A stretch of 64,000 nt of DNA from DATKOF01 sp035524795. Lineage in GTDB: Bacteria > Pseudomonadota > Gammaproteobacteria > Burkholderiales > SG8-41. The position numbers were made by a program, and so were the translations under genes. The stretch spans positions 62,001-126,000 of the forward strand of contig DATKOF010000011.1 in NCBI GenBank assembly GCA_035524795.1. Reading direction: 5' to 3'. This document shows positions 16,920 through 26,589 of this stretch, in pieces. Below the pieces are notes generated by a model, which worked only from the letters and a program-made list of their open reading frames with translations, ran no database searches and had not been told where the DNA came from. Numbering within the stretch: the stretch's first letter is position 1; the number at the start of each line of letters is the position of its first letter.

Positions 16920-17153
16920 TCAGACCGCGGCGCTTTTGCCCTTGGCAGTCGGTTTGCGCTGGTATTTCTGCTTGAAGCGTTCGACGCGGCCGGCGGTGTC
17001 GACGATCTTCTGCTTGCCGGTATAGAACGGGTGGCACTCCGAGCACACTTCGATGTGCAGGTCGCGGCCGAGCGTCGAGCGCGTCTTGAACTTGTTGCCG
17101 CAACTGCAGACGACGGTGATTTCCTGGTATTCGGGATGGATTTTCTCTTTCAT
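16920..17153 (-). CDS. rpmE: 50S ribosomal protein L31 (zinc-binding form)
   Basis: 77 aa. Begins MKEKIHPEYQEITVVCSCGN and carries the four-cysteine zinc site C-x-C...C-x-x-C (VCSCGN and EVCSECHPFYTG). This is the zinc-containing L31 paralogue, replaced by a Cys-less form under zinc limitation in some bacteria. Start at 17153 rather than an upstream in-frame codon. Followed by a clear terminator. Lies 76 bases downstream of rho, as in many betaproteobacteria. Confidence 0.97.
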   Translation of the reverse strand: MKEKIHPEYQEITVVCSCGNKFKTRSTLGRDLHIEVCSECHPFYTGKQKIVDTAGRVERFKQKYQRKPTAKGKSAAV

Positions 17154-17229
17154 GGCGGATCCTTGCAGCAATGCCGTTTTGCGAAAAGGCGCGATTATCC
17201 TCCAGCGGACACGAGCTGGCAAGCCACCG

Positions 17230-18489
17230 TCAGCCGCGACGCATCGAGTCGAAGAAATCCGCGTTGTTCTTGGTCGCGCGCAGCTTGTCGACCAGGAATT
17301 CGGTCGCCTCGAGCTCGTCCATCGGATACAACAGCTTGCGCAGCACCCAGATCTTCTGCAGGATTTCCGGCTTGATCAGCAGCTCCTCGCGGCGCGTGCC
17401 GGAGCGGTTGACGTTGATCGCCGGGAAGATGCGCTTTTCGTACATGCGCCGGTCGAGGTGGATCTCCATGTTGCCGGTACCCTTGAACTCTTCGTAGATC
17501 ACGTCGTCCATCCGGCTGCCGGTGTCGATCAATGCAGTCGCCAGGATCGTCAGGCTGCCGCCTTCCTCCATGTTGCGCGCCGCGCCGAAAAAGCGCTTCG
17601 GCCGCTGCAGCGCGTTGGCGTCAACGCCGCCGGTCAGCACTTTGCCGGAAGCCGGCACCACCGTGTTGTAGGCGCGCGCCAGCCGCGTGATCGAGTCGAG
17701 CAGGATCACCACGTCCTTCTTGTGCTCGACCAAGCGCTTCGCCTTCTCGATCACCATCTCGGCGACCTGCACGTGACGCTGCGCCGGCTCGTCGAACGTC
17801 GATGACACGACTTCGCCCTTGACCGAGCGCTGCATTTCGGTGACTTCCTCAGGACGCTCGTCGATCAGCAGCACGATCAGCACCACGTCCGGATAGTTGG
17901 TCGTGATCGCGTGCGCAATGTGCTGCATCAGCACCGTCTTGCCGGCCTTCGGCGGCGATACGATCAGGCCGCGCTGGCCCTTGCCGATCGGCGCGATGAT
18001 GTCGATGATGCGGCCGGTCAGGTTTTCCTCGGCCTTGATGTCGCGTTCGAGCTTGAGGTGTTCGGTCGGGTGATACGGAGTCAGGTTTTCAAAGAGGATT
18101 TTGTTCTTCGCATTTTCCGGCGGCTCGTCGTTGACCTTGTCCACCTTGACCAGCGCGAAGTAACGTTCGCCGTCCTTCGGCGTGCGGATTTCGCCCTGGA
18201 TCGAATCGCCGGTGTGCAGGTTGAAGCGGCGGATCTGCGACGGACTGACGTAAATGTCGTCGGTGCCGGCCAGATACGAAGTATCGGGCGAGCGCAGGAA
18301 GCCGAAGCCGTCGGGCAATACTTCGAGCGTGCCTTCGCCGAAGATCGATTCGCCTTTCTTGGCGCGGTTGCGCAGCAGCGCGAAGATCAGTTCCTGCTTG
18401 CGCAGGCGGTTGGCGCCCTCGATTTCGTTCTTGGCGGCCATTTCCACCAGTTCGGTGACGTGGAGGTTTTTGAGTTCGGATAAATGCAT
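17230..18489 (-). CDS. rho: Transcription termination factor Rho
   Basis: RNA-dependent hexameric ATPase. 419 aa, standard length. N-terminal HLSELKNLHVTELVEMA helix domain, CSD RNA-binding domain with GFGFLRSPDTSYLAG, then the RecA-like domain with P-loop SPPKAGKTVLMQ, Walker B VVILLDSITRLARAYN and Q-loop GGVDANALQRPKRFFG. Order trxA-rho-rpmE on the minus strand is conserved. A promoter with perfect TTGACA lies right after the trxA stop. Confidence 0.98.
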   Translation of the reverse strand: MHLSELKNLHVTELVEMAAKNEIEGANRLRKQELIFALLRNRAKKGESIFGEGTLEVLPDGFGFLRSPDTSYLAGTDDIYVSPSQIRRFNLHTGDSIQGEIRTPKDGERYFALVKVDKVNDEPPENAKNKILFENLTPYHPTEHLKLERDIKAEENLTGRIIDIIAPIGKGQRGLIVSPPKAGKTVLMQHIAHAITTNYPDVVLIVLLIDERPEEVTEMQRSVKGEVVSSTFDEPAQRHVQVAEMVIEKAKRLVEHKKDVVILLDSITRLARAYNTVVPASGKVLTGGVDANALQRPKRFFGAARNMEEGGSLTILATALIDTGSRMDDVIYEEFKGTGNMEIHLDRRMYEKRIFPAINVNRSGTRREELLIKPEILQKIWVLRKLLYPMDELEATEFLVDKLRATKNNADFFDSMRRG

Positions 18490-18624
18490 AGAATTGCGGC
18501 TCAGGGGTTAATCATGTCGCACGGGAAAACCACAAACAATCGGGAGAAACGGAAAGAAATGCCGGGGCGCCCGCGCGGCCTGCCGTTGCTGTAGTTTAAA
18601 ACCGGGCCGGAAACTGCGGAAGGG

Positions 18625-18653
18625 AGATTAATCGGTTCGATAGAGGCTGTCAA
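18625..18653 (-). promoter_or_regulatory. rho promoter
   Basis: Minus-strand TTGACA (18648-18653) directly abuts the trxA stop codon; 17 bases later is TAATCT (18625-18630). Perfect -35 with a moderate -10, leaving a rho leader of roughly 130 bases, room for Rho autoregulation. Confidence 0.6.
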
Positions 18654-18980
18654 TCAAATGTGGCTGTCGATGAACGCGGTCAACTGTGACTTGGAGAGCG
18701 CGCCGATCTTGGCGGCTTCGACATTGCCGTTGCGGAACAGCATCAGCGTCGGGATGCCGCGCACGCCGTACTTGGCCGGCGTGTCCTGGTTGTCGTCGAT
18801 GTTGAGTTTGGCGATTTTCAGCCGACCGTGGTATTCCCTGGCGACCTGGTCGAGCACCGGCGCGATCGCCTTGCACGGGCCGCACCATTCGGCCCAGTAG
18901 TCGACCAGCACCGGGTCGCTGGACTGCAGCACCTCGGATTCGAAAGTGTCGTCGGTCACGTGATGAATGTGCTCGCTCAT
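18654..18980 (-). CDS. trxA: Thioredoxin 1
   Basis: 108 aa disulfide reductase. Active site WAEWCGPCKAIAPVLDQ, cis-proline loop GIPTLMLF, and the standard GALSKSQLTAFID end. Start 18980 (MSEHIHHVTDD) matches family N-termini. Located just upstream of rho on the same strand, and divergent from fdxA across a 200-base gap that must contain both promoters. Confidence 0.97.
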   Translation of the reverse strand: MSEHIHHVTDDTFESEVLQSSDPVLVDYWAEWCGPCKAIAPVLDQVAREYHGRLKIAKLNIDDNQDTPAKYGVRGIPTLMLFRNGNVEAAKIGALSKSQLTAFIDSHI

Positions 18981-19180
18981 GAAAGCTTCTCCGGTCGTTC
19001 CAGAATTTTGGGGAACAACGCCGCGAATCGGCGTCGCAGAACTTATGCGCTTATATCCTAACTCAAAATTCCACATCTTGGGAAGCAAGCTATTCGCGGC
19101 CGTGATTCGGGACCGCGGGTTTCTGCTAAAATGCACGGCTTTCGATTTTGCCAAAAGATGAAATTGGCCAAGGGATTACC

Positions 19181-19504
19181 ATGACTTACGTCGTTACTGA
19201 AACCTGTATCAAATGCAAATACACCGACTGCGTCGATGTCTGTCCCGTCGATTGTTTCCGCGAAGGTCCGAACATGCTGGTCATTGACCCCGACGAATGC
19301 ATTGATTGCACGCTGTGCGTCGCCGAATGTCCGGTCGAGGCGATCATGGCCGAAGACGACGTGCCGCAGGGACAGATCGATTTCATCAAGTTGAACGCCG
19401 AGCTGTCCAAGGTGTGGCAGCCGATCATCGAGAAGAAACCCGCGCCTCCCGACGCCGATGAGTGGGCCAAAACGAAGGAAAAAAAGCATCTGCTGGAGAA
19501 ATAA
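19181..19504 (+). CDS. fdxA: 7Fe ferredoxin FdxA
   Basis: 107 aa low-potential electron carrier with one [3Fe-4S] and one [4Fe-4S] cluster. Cysteine patterns: ETCIKCKYTDCVDVCPVDCF near the N-terminus, then DECIDCTLCVAECPVEAI. A C-terminal extension (~60-107) with WQPIIEKK is typical of Azotobacter FdI-like proteins. ATG 19181 has an AAGGG ribosome site. Confidence 0.95.
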   Translation: MTYVVTETCIKCKYTDCVDVCPVDCFREGPNMLVIDPDECIDCTLCVAECPVEAIMAEDDVPQGQIDFIKLNAELSKVWQPIIEKKPAPPDADEWAKTKEKKHLLEK

Positions 19505-19541
19505 CGCGGGCGCTTTGCTCTTGGCTGCGGCGTAATTCACC

Positions 19542-22274
19542 ATGGGCGACCGGCCGGCCGGGGTTGTCCGCCATCCGTTTCCGGTGGCCGAGCTGCCGGC
19601 GCGCGCCGCGCATCACATCATTGCCGACCGCCGCGCCGAATTGCCCGATCTGACGCGCTGCGTCATCCTCGTTCCCGACCTCCATGCCGCGGCCGCGATT
19701 GCGCAGGCGCTGTACGCCGCGGCGCAAATGCCGGTCGTGCTGCTGCCGCGCATCACCACGCTCGTCGCGTGGGCCGCGCAGATCCCGATCGAAGCTCAGG
19801 CAGTCGCGCCGGCCGCGCGCGAGGCGATGCTGTACGCGGCGCTCGACCGGCGCCACTGGTTTGCGCACGGCGACCGCTGGGCAATCGCCGCCGAACTCGC
19901 CGCGCTGTTCGACGAGCTGACGCGCTGGCGCGTTGCGCTGCCGGAAACGCTCGACGATTTCACGCGCCGCATCGAATCCGCCTACCGCGCGCGCGCCGGC
20001 CATGCGCTGTCATTTGAAGCGCGCGTCGTGCACGAGCTGTGGCGTGCGTTCGCCGGCGCCGGCGCCGCCGACCCCGAGGCCGTACATGCGCTGCGGCTCG
20101 CCGCGCTGGCGCGGCAGGCGACACTGCCGCTGTATGCGATCGGCCTGGAACGGCTGGCGCCGGGCGAGCGCGAATTTTTCGACCGCTACGCCGAGCGCGC
20201 GCCGGTTATCGCGTTCGAAGGCGACCGCGCGGCCGGCGATCCGCTCGCGCAGACGCTGCACGCGGCGTGGCCGCCGGCGGTCGAGCTGGCGCTGCCGGCG
20301 CGCGCGCACGCGCTGCGCGAGATCGTCCCCGACAGTCCGCTCGCCGGCCGGCTGCGCATCGTCGGCTGCGCGCATGCCGAGGCCGAAGCGCAGGCGATCG
20401 ATACCGCGGTACGCGAATGGCTGCTCGCGGGCAGGCGATCGATTGCTGTCGTGGTGCAGGACCGCGTCGTTGCGCGCCGCGCGCGCGCGCTGCTCGAGCG
20501 CGCGCAGGTGCTGGTCAAAGACGAAGCGGGCTGGGCATTCTCGACCACCAGCGCGGCGACCGTGGTCGGCCGCCTGCTCGACGTCGTCGCCGGCGACGGC
20601 TATCACCGCGACCTGCTCGACCTGATGAAATCGCCATTCGCTTTCGATGACCTGCCGCCCACCGCGCGCCGCGCGGCGGTCGCGCGTTTCGAGCAACTGG
20701 TGCGCCGGCACGGCGCGGTCGCCGGACTCGGCGCGTTCCGCGAACTTGCGGTGCGCGCCGGCGACGCCGAAGCGCAGGCGCTGATGGAACGCGTGATCAC
20801 GGCGGGCCGCGCGTTCGGCCGCGGCCGCGCAACGCTGGTGCGCTGGCTTGCCGCGCTGCGCGAGGCGCTCGCCGCGCTCGGCGCCGCCGCCGGCTTCGAG
20901 GCCGACGCCGCCGGCAGCCAGTTGCTCGAACTGCTCGACGCGCTCGAGCGCGAGCTCGCGGGCGATACACTCACGATGCCGTTCGCCGAATGGCGGCGCT
21001 GGCTGGCGCGCCGGCTTGAGGATGCGACTTTCCGCGACCGCGCGATCGACAGCCCGGTCGTGTTCACCCATCTCGCTGCGACGCGGCTGCGCCGTTTCGA
21101 CGCGGTGCTGGTCGCCGGCGGTGACGCTGCGCACCTGCCCGGCCCCGATCCGGCCGCGCTGTTCTTCAATCAGGGCGTGCGCGCCGAACTCGGCCTGCCG
21201 ACCCGCGCCGATGCGCTGCGCGAGATCGAAGAGCAGTTCGCCGCGCTGATCGCGATGAGCGGCGAACTGACGGTCACCCGGCAGCGCACCGTTGACGGTG
21301 AGGCCAATCTGCTGTCGCCGCTGTTGCAGCGGCTCGACACGCTGCATCATCTGGCGTGGGGACGCGGGCTCGATGATTCGGCGCTGGCCGCGCGTGCGCC
21401 GCATGCGCAGGTGACGCCGCCGTCCGCTTCCGTTCCACCGCCGGCGCCGAGCGCGCAGCCCGCGCCGCGCGCACCGGCGACACTGCTGCCGGAGAAAATT
21501 TCGGCGAGCGGCTACAACGCACTGATCGCCTGCCCGTACCAGTACTACGCGCGCCATCTGCTCGGCCTCGATGAGCTCGACGAGGTGCAGGAGGAGATCG
21601 AGAAGTCCGACTACGGCCAGCGCGTGCACCGCGCGCTCGCGCGTTTTCACAGGAAATATCCGCGCGTCGCTGAACTGGCGCCGGAGGACGCGCTGCGCGC
21701 GCTGAACGAAATTTCCGAACACGAATTCCGCGACGCGGTCGCCGCCAATTATCTCGACCGCGCATGGCTGGCACGCTGGCAGGCGCTGATTCCCGATTAT
21801 CTCGACTGGCAGCGCGCGCGCGAAGCCGCCGGCTGGCGCTTCATCACGGGCGAAGCCGAAAAGGAAATCGCGATCACGACGCCGGCCGGGCACACGCTGA
21901 TGCTGCGCGGCCAGCTCGACCGCGTGGATTGCAATGAGGAGGGCGCGGCCGCGGTGATCGACTACAAAACGCGGCGTGCGCCGGCGCTCAAAGAAGCGCT
22001 CGCCGCACCCGGCGAGGATGTGCAGTTGCCGGTCTACGCGTTGCTGTGGGGCGTACCGGTCGCCGCCGCGCTGTTCCTGTCGATCGAGCGCGACGGTGTG
22101 ACCGAGGTGCCGCTGAAGCAGGACATCGCGCCGCTGGCGCAGGCGGCGCGCGTGCGGCTTGCGGCGATGTTCGATGCGCTGCACGGCGGCGCGCCGCTGC
22201 CGGCCAACGGCGCGGAACAGGTCTGCACATACTGCGAGATGCGCGGCCTGTGCCGTCTCGATTACTGGAAATGA
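19542..22274 (+). CDS. addB: AddB-type nuclease subunit of a double-strand-break repair helicase-nuclease
   Basis: Partner of AddA in resecting DNA ends for RecA. 910 aa. The N-terminal part is an inactivated helicase-like fold without a P-loop. The C-terminal PD-(D/E)xK nuclease has RGQLDRVDC and VIDYKT (Asp807, Lys809). The iron-sulfur staple is complete: Cys664 (LIACPYQYY) and Cys895/898/904 (CTYCEMRGLC). Very Ala/Arg-rich, which gives long spurious frames on the other strand. addA follows 18 bases later. Confidence 0.88.
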   Translation: MGDRPAGVVRHPFPVAELPARAAHHIIADRRAELPDLTRCVILVPDLHAAAAIAQALYAAAQMPVVLLPRITTLVAWAAQIPIEAQAVAPAAREAMLYAALDRRHWFAHGDRWAIAAELAALFDELTRWRVALPETLDDFTRRIESAYRARAGHALSFEARVVHELWRAFAGAGAADPEAVHALRLAALARQATLPLYAIGLERLAPGEREFFDRYAERAPVIAFEGDRAAGDPLAQTLHAAWPPAVELALPARAHALREIVPDSPLAGRLRIVGCAHAEAEAQAIDTAVREWLLAGRRSIAVVVQDRVVARRARALLERAQVLVKDEAGWAFSTTSAATVVGRLLDVVAGDGYHRDLLDLMKSPFAFDDLPPTARRAAVARFEQLVRRHGAVAGLGAFRELAVRAGDAEAQALMERVITAGRAFGRGRATLVRWLAALREALAALGAAAGFEADAAGSQLLELLDALERELAGDTLTMPFAEWRRWLARRLEDATFRDRAIDSPVVFTHLAATRLRRFDAVLVAGGDAAHLPGPDPAALFFNQGVRAELGLPTRADALREIEEQFAALIAMSGELTVTRQRTVDGEANLLSPLLQRLDTLHHLAWGRGLDDSALAARAPHAQVTPPSASVPPPAPSAQPAPRAPATLLPEKISASGYNALIACPYQYYARHLLGLDELDEVQEEIEKSDYGQRVHRALARFHRKYPRVAELAPEDALRALNEISEHEFRDAVAANYLDRAWLARWQALIPDYLDWQRAREAAGWRFITGEAEKEIAITTPAGHTLMLRGQLDRVDCNEEGAAAVIDYKTRRAPALKEALAAPGEDVQLPVYALLWGVPVAAALFLSIERDGVTEVPLKQDIAPLAQAARVRLAAMFDALHGGAPLPANGAEQVCTYCEMRGLCRLDYWK

Positions 22275-22292
22275 GTTGGAAATGAGGCCACG

Positions 22293-25200
22293 ATGAGCGG
22301 ATTCGAGCTCGAGGAATTCAACCGCGCCGCGCTCGACCCGGCGCGCTCGGTGGTGGTCGAGGCGTGCGCCGGCAGCGGCAAGACCTGGCTGCTGGTGTCG
22401 CGCATCGTGCGGCTGCTGCTGGCCGGCGTCGCGCCGTCGCAGATCCTCGCCATCACTTTCACGCGCAAGGCCGCGCAGGAAATGGCGGCGCGCCTGCGCG
22501 ACTGGCTCGAGGATCTGGCCGTGAAGGACGACGGCTGGGTGCGCGATTTCCTGCACGCGCGCGCGGTGCCCGAACACGAGCTTGATGTGCTGCAGGCGCG
22601 CGCGCGCGGCCTTTACGAAACTTTCCTGACCGCGCAGCCGCCGCTCACGATCGCGACCTTCCATGCATGGTTCCTGCAATTGCTGAAGCGCGCGCCGCTC
22701 GATGCCGGTGCGCTCGGCGATGTTGCACTCGCCGAGCGTATGTCGGCGCTGATCGACGAAGCATGGCAGCGCTTTGCGCAGCAGCTGCAGCGAGGCAGCG
22801 GCACGCCAGCGGCGCGCGGCCTCGAACTGCTGTTCCACGACTACGGGCTCGACAATACGCGCCGGCTGCTCGTCAGTTTCCTGCAACGGCGCGGTGAATG
22901 GCGCGTCTTCGTCGACGTACGCGAGGGCGACGCCGCGGTCGCGTTCGCGCTCGCCGAATTCGCGCGCGACCTGGAAACGCCGCCCGATTTCGATGTCGTC
23001 GGAGCGCTGCTCGCGGACCGCGCCTTCGTCGCCGAGGTCGAAGAATTCGCCGATGGACTGGGCAGAAACATCGCCAGGGATCAGCAATTCGCCGCGGCGT
23101 TGCGCGCCGCACCGGATGCGGCGGCGCGCTTTGCGGCGATCCGCGACGCGCTGTTCACCGGCGGCCAGGAGCCGCGCGTGCGCAAGCCGGGTGCAGCGCA
23201 GCAGAAACGGCTTGGCACCGACGGCGAAGCGCGCTTCCTCGCGCTGCACGAGCGGCTGGCCATGCGCGTCGGGCAGGCGCTGCGCCAGCTCGCCGACCAG
23301 CGCGCTTATCGCTTCAACGAAGCGGCGCTGCATTGCGGCGCCGCGCTGCTCGCCGCCTACGACGAGGTCAAGCGCGAACGGCGGGTCATCGACTACGCCG
23401 ACATCGAGTCGCGCGCGTTCGAGCTGTTGTCGGGCGGCGACCACGCCGCCTATCTTCAGTGCAAGCTCGACAGCCGCTATCGCCATATCCTGGTCGACGA
23501 ATTCCAGGATACCAATCCGCTGCAATGGCTGACGCTGAAGTCGTGGTTCGACGCCGCGGCCGACGCCGACGCGCGGCCGGTGGTGTTCCTGGTCGGCGAT
23601 CCCAAGCAGTCGATCTACCGTTTCCGCCGCGCCGAGCCGCGGCTGTTCAGCGAAGCGGGCGAATACCTGTGCCGCCATTTCGATGCGCAGGTGCTGTTCC
23701 AGAACGAGTCGCGGCGCTGCGCGCCCGTGATCATCGCCGCGGTCAACCGCGTGTTCGAGGCCGAAGCCGCGTTCCAGGGCTTCAGCGAACACACCGCGCA
23801 TTACGGCGGTCTGCCCGGCCGCGTCGAGGTGCTGCCGCTGGCGGCGGCGGATGCTGCCCCGCTGCCGACGGTCGACGAACTTGCGTTGCGCGATCCGCTG
23901 ACGATCCCGCGCGCCGTCGAGGAAGACCTGCGCCGCGAGCGCGAAGCTGCGCAACTGGTCGCACGCCTGCGCGCCATCGTCGGCCGCTGGGAAATCCGCG
24001 ATGATCCGCACGGCGCACGCGGGCGCGCCGTGCGCTGGCGCGACGTGATGGTACTGGTGCGGCGGCGCACCCATCTCGCGATCTACGAACGCGCGCTGCG
24101 CCACGCCGGCATTCCGTTTCTGACCTCGCGCCAGGGTGGACTGTTCGACACGCTCGAAGCGCGCGACATGGCGGCGCTGCTCGAATTCCTGGTGTCGCCG
24201 TTTGCCGACCTCAGCCTCGCGCATGCGCTGCGCTCGCCGCTGTTCGGCTGCAGCGACGACGACCTGATCGCGCTGGCGCAGGCGGAAGGGGAAAGCTGGT
24301 GGCAGCGATTGCAGATGATCGCGCGCAACGATGCTTCGCCGGCGTTGGCGCGCGCCCACCACCTGCTCGAAGCGTGGCTGGCGCGCGCCGGCACGCTGCC
24401 GGTGCACGACCAGCTCGACCGCATCTATTTCGAAGGCGACGCGCTGCGCCGTTATGAGGCATCGGCGCCGGCGGCGCTGCGCGCGACGGTCTCCGCCAAT
24501 CTGCGCGCGTTCATGCAGCACGCGCTCGACGTCGACTCCGGCCGCTATCCGAGCCTGCCGCGCTTTCTCGACGAACTGCGCGACATGCGCGACGCGCCCG
24601 ACGAGGAAGCGCCCGATGAAGGCGCGGTCGGCGATGCCGCCGATGCGGTGCGCATCCATACCATTCACGGCGCGAAGGGACTCGAAGCGCCGGTGGTGTG
24701 GCTGCTCGACTGCGCGGCGGGCGGCGACCGCACCGAGGCTTACGCCACGCTCGTCGATTGGCCGGTCGCTGCCGCCGCGCCGCGGCAGATTTCACTGCGC
24801 GCACGGCAGGACGAGCTGTCGGCGGCGCAGCGCCGGCAGCTGCAGGAAGACGCCGCGCACGCCGAGCGCGAGGACTGGAACCTGCTCTACGTTGCAATGA
24901 CGCGCGCGCGGCAGGCGCTGCTGGTCAGCGGCTGCGACGGGCGCGGCGCCGGCGATTCGTGGTATGTAAGCCTGCGCGCCGCGCTGGCGCGCGCCGGCGC
25001 GGAGGAGAGCGGAAGCGCGGATGTACTCGTGCTCGGCGCAGCGCTTGAGCCCGTGCAGCCCGCTGCCGCTGCCGCCGCGGCGCACGCAGTCGATATCGGG
25101 GCCGCCGCCGAACCGCCGCCCGAATTGCTGCGCCCGCTGCCGACCGGCGTGCGCGAGGCCGTCGTGGCCGGTCGCGGCGCGCGCTACGGCGTGCTGTTCC

Positions 25201-25652
25201 ACGCGCTGATGGAGCGGCTGGCGGCGGATCCCGCGCTCGCGCGCGCCGCCGCGCTGCGCGAACTCGGCGCGCAGGGCTTTGACCAGCGCGACATGACAGC
25301 CGCGTGGGAACAGGCGCACAATCTGCTCGCGCGGACTGAACTCGCGCGCTTTTTCGACGCCCAACGTCATGTGCGCGCGCTGAACGAAGCGCCGGTGATC
25401 GACGCCGAAGGGCGCGTGCAGCGCATCGACCGCCTCGTCGAGTTCACCGACGAATGGTGGGTGCTCGACTACAAGACCGATGTGCTGCCCGCGGCGGCGG
25501 GAGCGGACGCGGTGGCCGCCGCCGCGGAGCCGTACCGCGCGCAGCTCGCCGTCTACCGCGAAGCGGTGCGCCGTTTGCAGCCGGGCAAACGCGTGCAGGC
25601 GGCGGTCCTGTTTTCCGGCGGACAGCTGTACCCGTTCGACTTCAAGGACTGA
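22293..25652 (+). CDS. addA: AddA-type UvrD-family helicase/exonuclease
   Basis: Superfamily 1 helicase with fused nuclease. 1119 aa. P-loop ACAGSGKTW (Lys30), motif Ia ITFTRKAAQEMAARL, Walker B VDEFQDTNPLQW, motif III GDPKQSIYRFR, motif V IHTIHGAKGLEAPVV, motif VI LLYVAMTRARQ. C-terminal PD-(D/E)xK nuclease with RIDRLVE and VLDYKTD (Asp1059). Both subunits therefore have a nuclease, as in AddAB rather than RecBCD. Probably an operon with addB and perhaps the rhomboid gene 4 bases downstream. Confidence 0.92.
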   Translation: MSGFELEEFNRAALDPARSVVVEACAGSGKTWLLVSRIVRLLLAGVAPSQILAITFTRKAAQEMAARLRDWLEDLAVKDDGWVRDFLHARAVPEHELDVLQARARGLYETFLTAQPPLTIATFHAWFLQLLKRAPLDAGALGDVALAERMSALIDEAWQRFAQQLQRGSGTPAARGLELLFHDYGLDNTRRLLVSFLQRRGEWRVFVDVREGDAAVAFALAEFARDLETPPDFDVVGALLADRAFVAEVEEFADGLGRNIARDQQFAAALRAAPDAAARFAAIRDALFTGGQEPRVRKPGAAQQKRLGTDGEARFLALHERLAMRVGQALRQLADQRAYRFNEAALHCGAALLAAYDEVKRERRVIDYADIESRAFELLSGGDHAAYLQCKLDSRYRHILVDEFQDTNPLQWLTLKSWFDAAADADARPVVFLVGDPKQSIYRFRRAEPRLFSEAGEYLCRHFDAQVLFQNESRRCAPVIIAAVNRVFEAEAAFQGFSEHTAHYGGLPGRVEVLPLAAADAAPLPTVDELALRDPLTIPRAVEEDLRREREAAQLVARLRAIVGRWEIRDDPHGARGRAVRWRDVMVLVRRRTHLAIYERALRHAGIPFLTSRQGGLFDTLEARDMAALLEFLVSPFADLSLAHALRSPLFGCSDDDLIALAQAEGESWWQRLQMIARNDASPALARAHHLLEAWLARAGTLPVHDQLDRIYFEGDALRRYEASAPAALRATVSANLRAFMQHALDVDSGRYPSLPRFLDELRDMRDAPDEEAPDEGAVGDAADAVRIHTIHGAKGLEAPVVWLLDCAAGGDRTEAYATLVDWPVAAAAPRQISLRARQDELSAAQRRQLQEDAAHAEREDWNLLYVAMTRARQALLVSGCDGRGAGDSWYVSLRAALARAGAEESGSADVLVLGAALEPVQPAAAAAAAHAVDIGAAAEPPPELLRPLPTGVREAVVAGRGARYGVLFHALMERLAADPALARAAALRELGAQGFDQRDMTAAWEQAHNLLARTELARFFDAQRHVRALNEAPVIDAEGRVQRIDRLVEFTDEWWVLDYKTDVLPAAAGADAVAAAAEPYRAQLAVYREAVRRLQPGKRVQAAVLFSGGQLYPFDFKD

Positions 25653-25656
25653 ACCG

Positions 25657-26265
25657 ATGCTGCCGACCGTCACGCGCGCCCTGATCATCATCAACGTTCT
25701 GGTGTTTTTCGCCGAGTCTCAGCTCGGCGACTCCCTGATCATGAATTTCGCGCTGTGGCCGATCGGCACGCCGCAATCGTCCGGCACGCTCGGCTTCCAG
25801 CCGTGGCAGATCGTCACCTACAGCTTCCTGCACGGCGGGTTCGAACACATCTTCTTCAACATGTTCGCGCTGTTCATGTTCGGCGGACAGGTCGAGCTGC
25901 TGATCGGCGCCAAGCGTTATTTCAACCTCTACTTCGCATCGGTGATCACCGCCGCGCTCACGCAGCTTGCGGTTGCCGCGCTCGCCGGCGGCGAGCCCTA
26001 TCCGACGCTCGGCGCGTCGGGCGGCGTGTTCGGTCTGCTGCTTGCCTACGGCTATTATTTTCCGAACCGGATGGTGATGCTGGTGATCCCGCCGATCCCG
26101 ATGCGGGCGCGCACGCTGGTGATCGTCTACGGCGCGCTCGAACTTTTTCTCGGCGTCACCGGTGCGCAGGCCAGCGTCGCGCATTTCGCGCATCTCGGCG
26201 GCATGCTCGGCGCCTGGCTGGTCATCAAGCACTGGCGCGGCGGCGGGCCGCAAAGACTGACTTGA
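25657..26265 (+). CDS. Rhomboid-family intramembrane serine protease
   Basis: 202 aa with six membrane segments. Catalytic Ser in GASGGVFGLL and His in VAHFAHLGGMLGAW; the family HGGFEHIFFNMFALFMFG helix precedes. All hallmark residues are present, so it should be active. Substrate unknown. ATG 25657, 4 bases after the addA stop, suggests read-through transcription. Converges on the cold-shock gene. Confidence 0.92.
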   Translation: MLPTVTRALIIINVLVFFAESQLGDSLIMNFALWPIGTPQSSGTLGFQPWQIVTYSFLHGGFEHIFFNMFALFMFGGQVELLIGAKRYFNLYFASVITAALTQLAVAALAGGEPYPTLGASGGVFGLLLAYGYYFPNRMVMLVIPPIPMRARTLVIVYGALELFLGVTGAQASVAHFAHLGGMLGAWLVIKHWRGGGPQRLT

Positions 26266-26318
26266 TTGCACAGAATCAAGATCTCACCCGCGCGCAGACT
26301 GTTTCACCGAATTGCCGG

Positions 26319-26522
26319 TCAGAGCGGCCTGATATTGGTCGCTTTCGGGCCCCTTGCGCCGCTCACTACATCGAAGGCCATCTTCTGCGCTTCCTTGAGG
26401 CTCTTGAAGCCGCTGCTCTGAATCGTCGAGAAGTGCGCAAAGAGGTCCCTGCCGCCGCCGTCGGGCATGATGAAGCCGAAGCCCTTGGCGTTGTTGAAAC
26501 ATTTCGCGATACCCGTGCTCAT
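26319..26522 (-). CDS. Cold-shock domain protein (CspA family, divergent)
   Basis: 67 aa single-stranded nucleic-acid-binding OB fold. RNP1 KGFGFI and RNP2 DLFAHF are intact, and the tail FKSLKEAQKMAFDV...ATNIRPL matches the family. The almost invariant VKWFN is replaced by AKCFN, losing the Trp that stacks on RNA. The acidic residue before DLFAHF is Arg here (GGGRDLFAHF). Likely still an RNA/DNA binder with altered affinity. Monocistronic, convergent with the rhomboid gene. Confidence 0.9.
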   Translation of the reverse strand: MSTGIAKCFNNAKGFGFIMPDGGGRDLFAHFSTIQSSGFKSLKEAQKMAFDVVSGARGPKATNIRPL

Positions 26523-26589
26523 GACGGTCTTTTCTGAAAGAATAAAATAAATGAACGATCTCTGCCGGATAGCGGGTCCTTCGAGTGTT

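Noticed and set aside
20010..24668. 1552-codon open frame on the minus strand across addB-addA
   Set aside because: It is an antisense shadow of GC-rich, Ala/Arg-biased coding DNA. The plus-strand frames carry complete helicase and nuclease motifs; the antisense product is Arg/Ala/Gln-rich and matches nothing.
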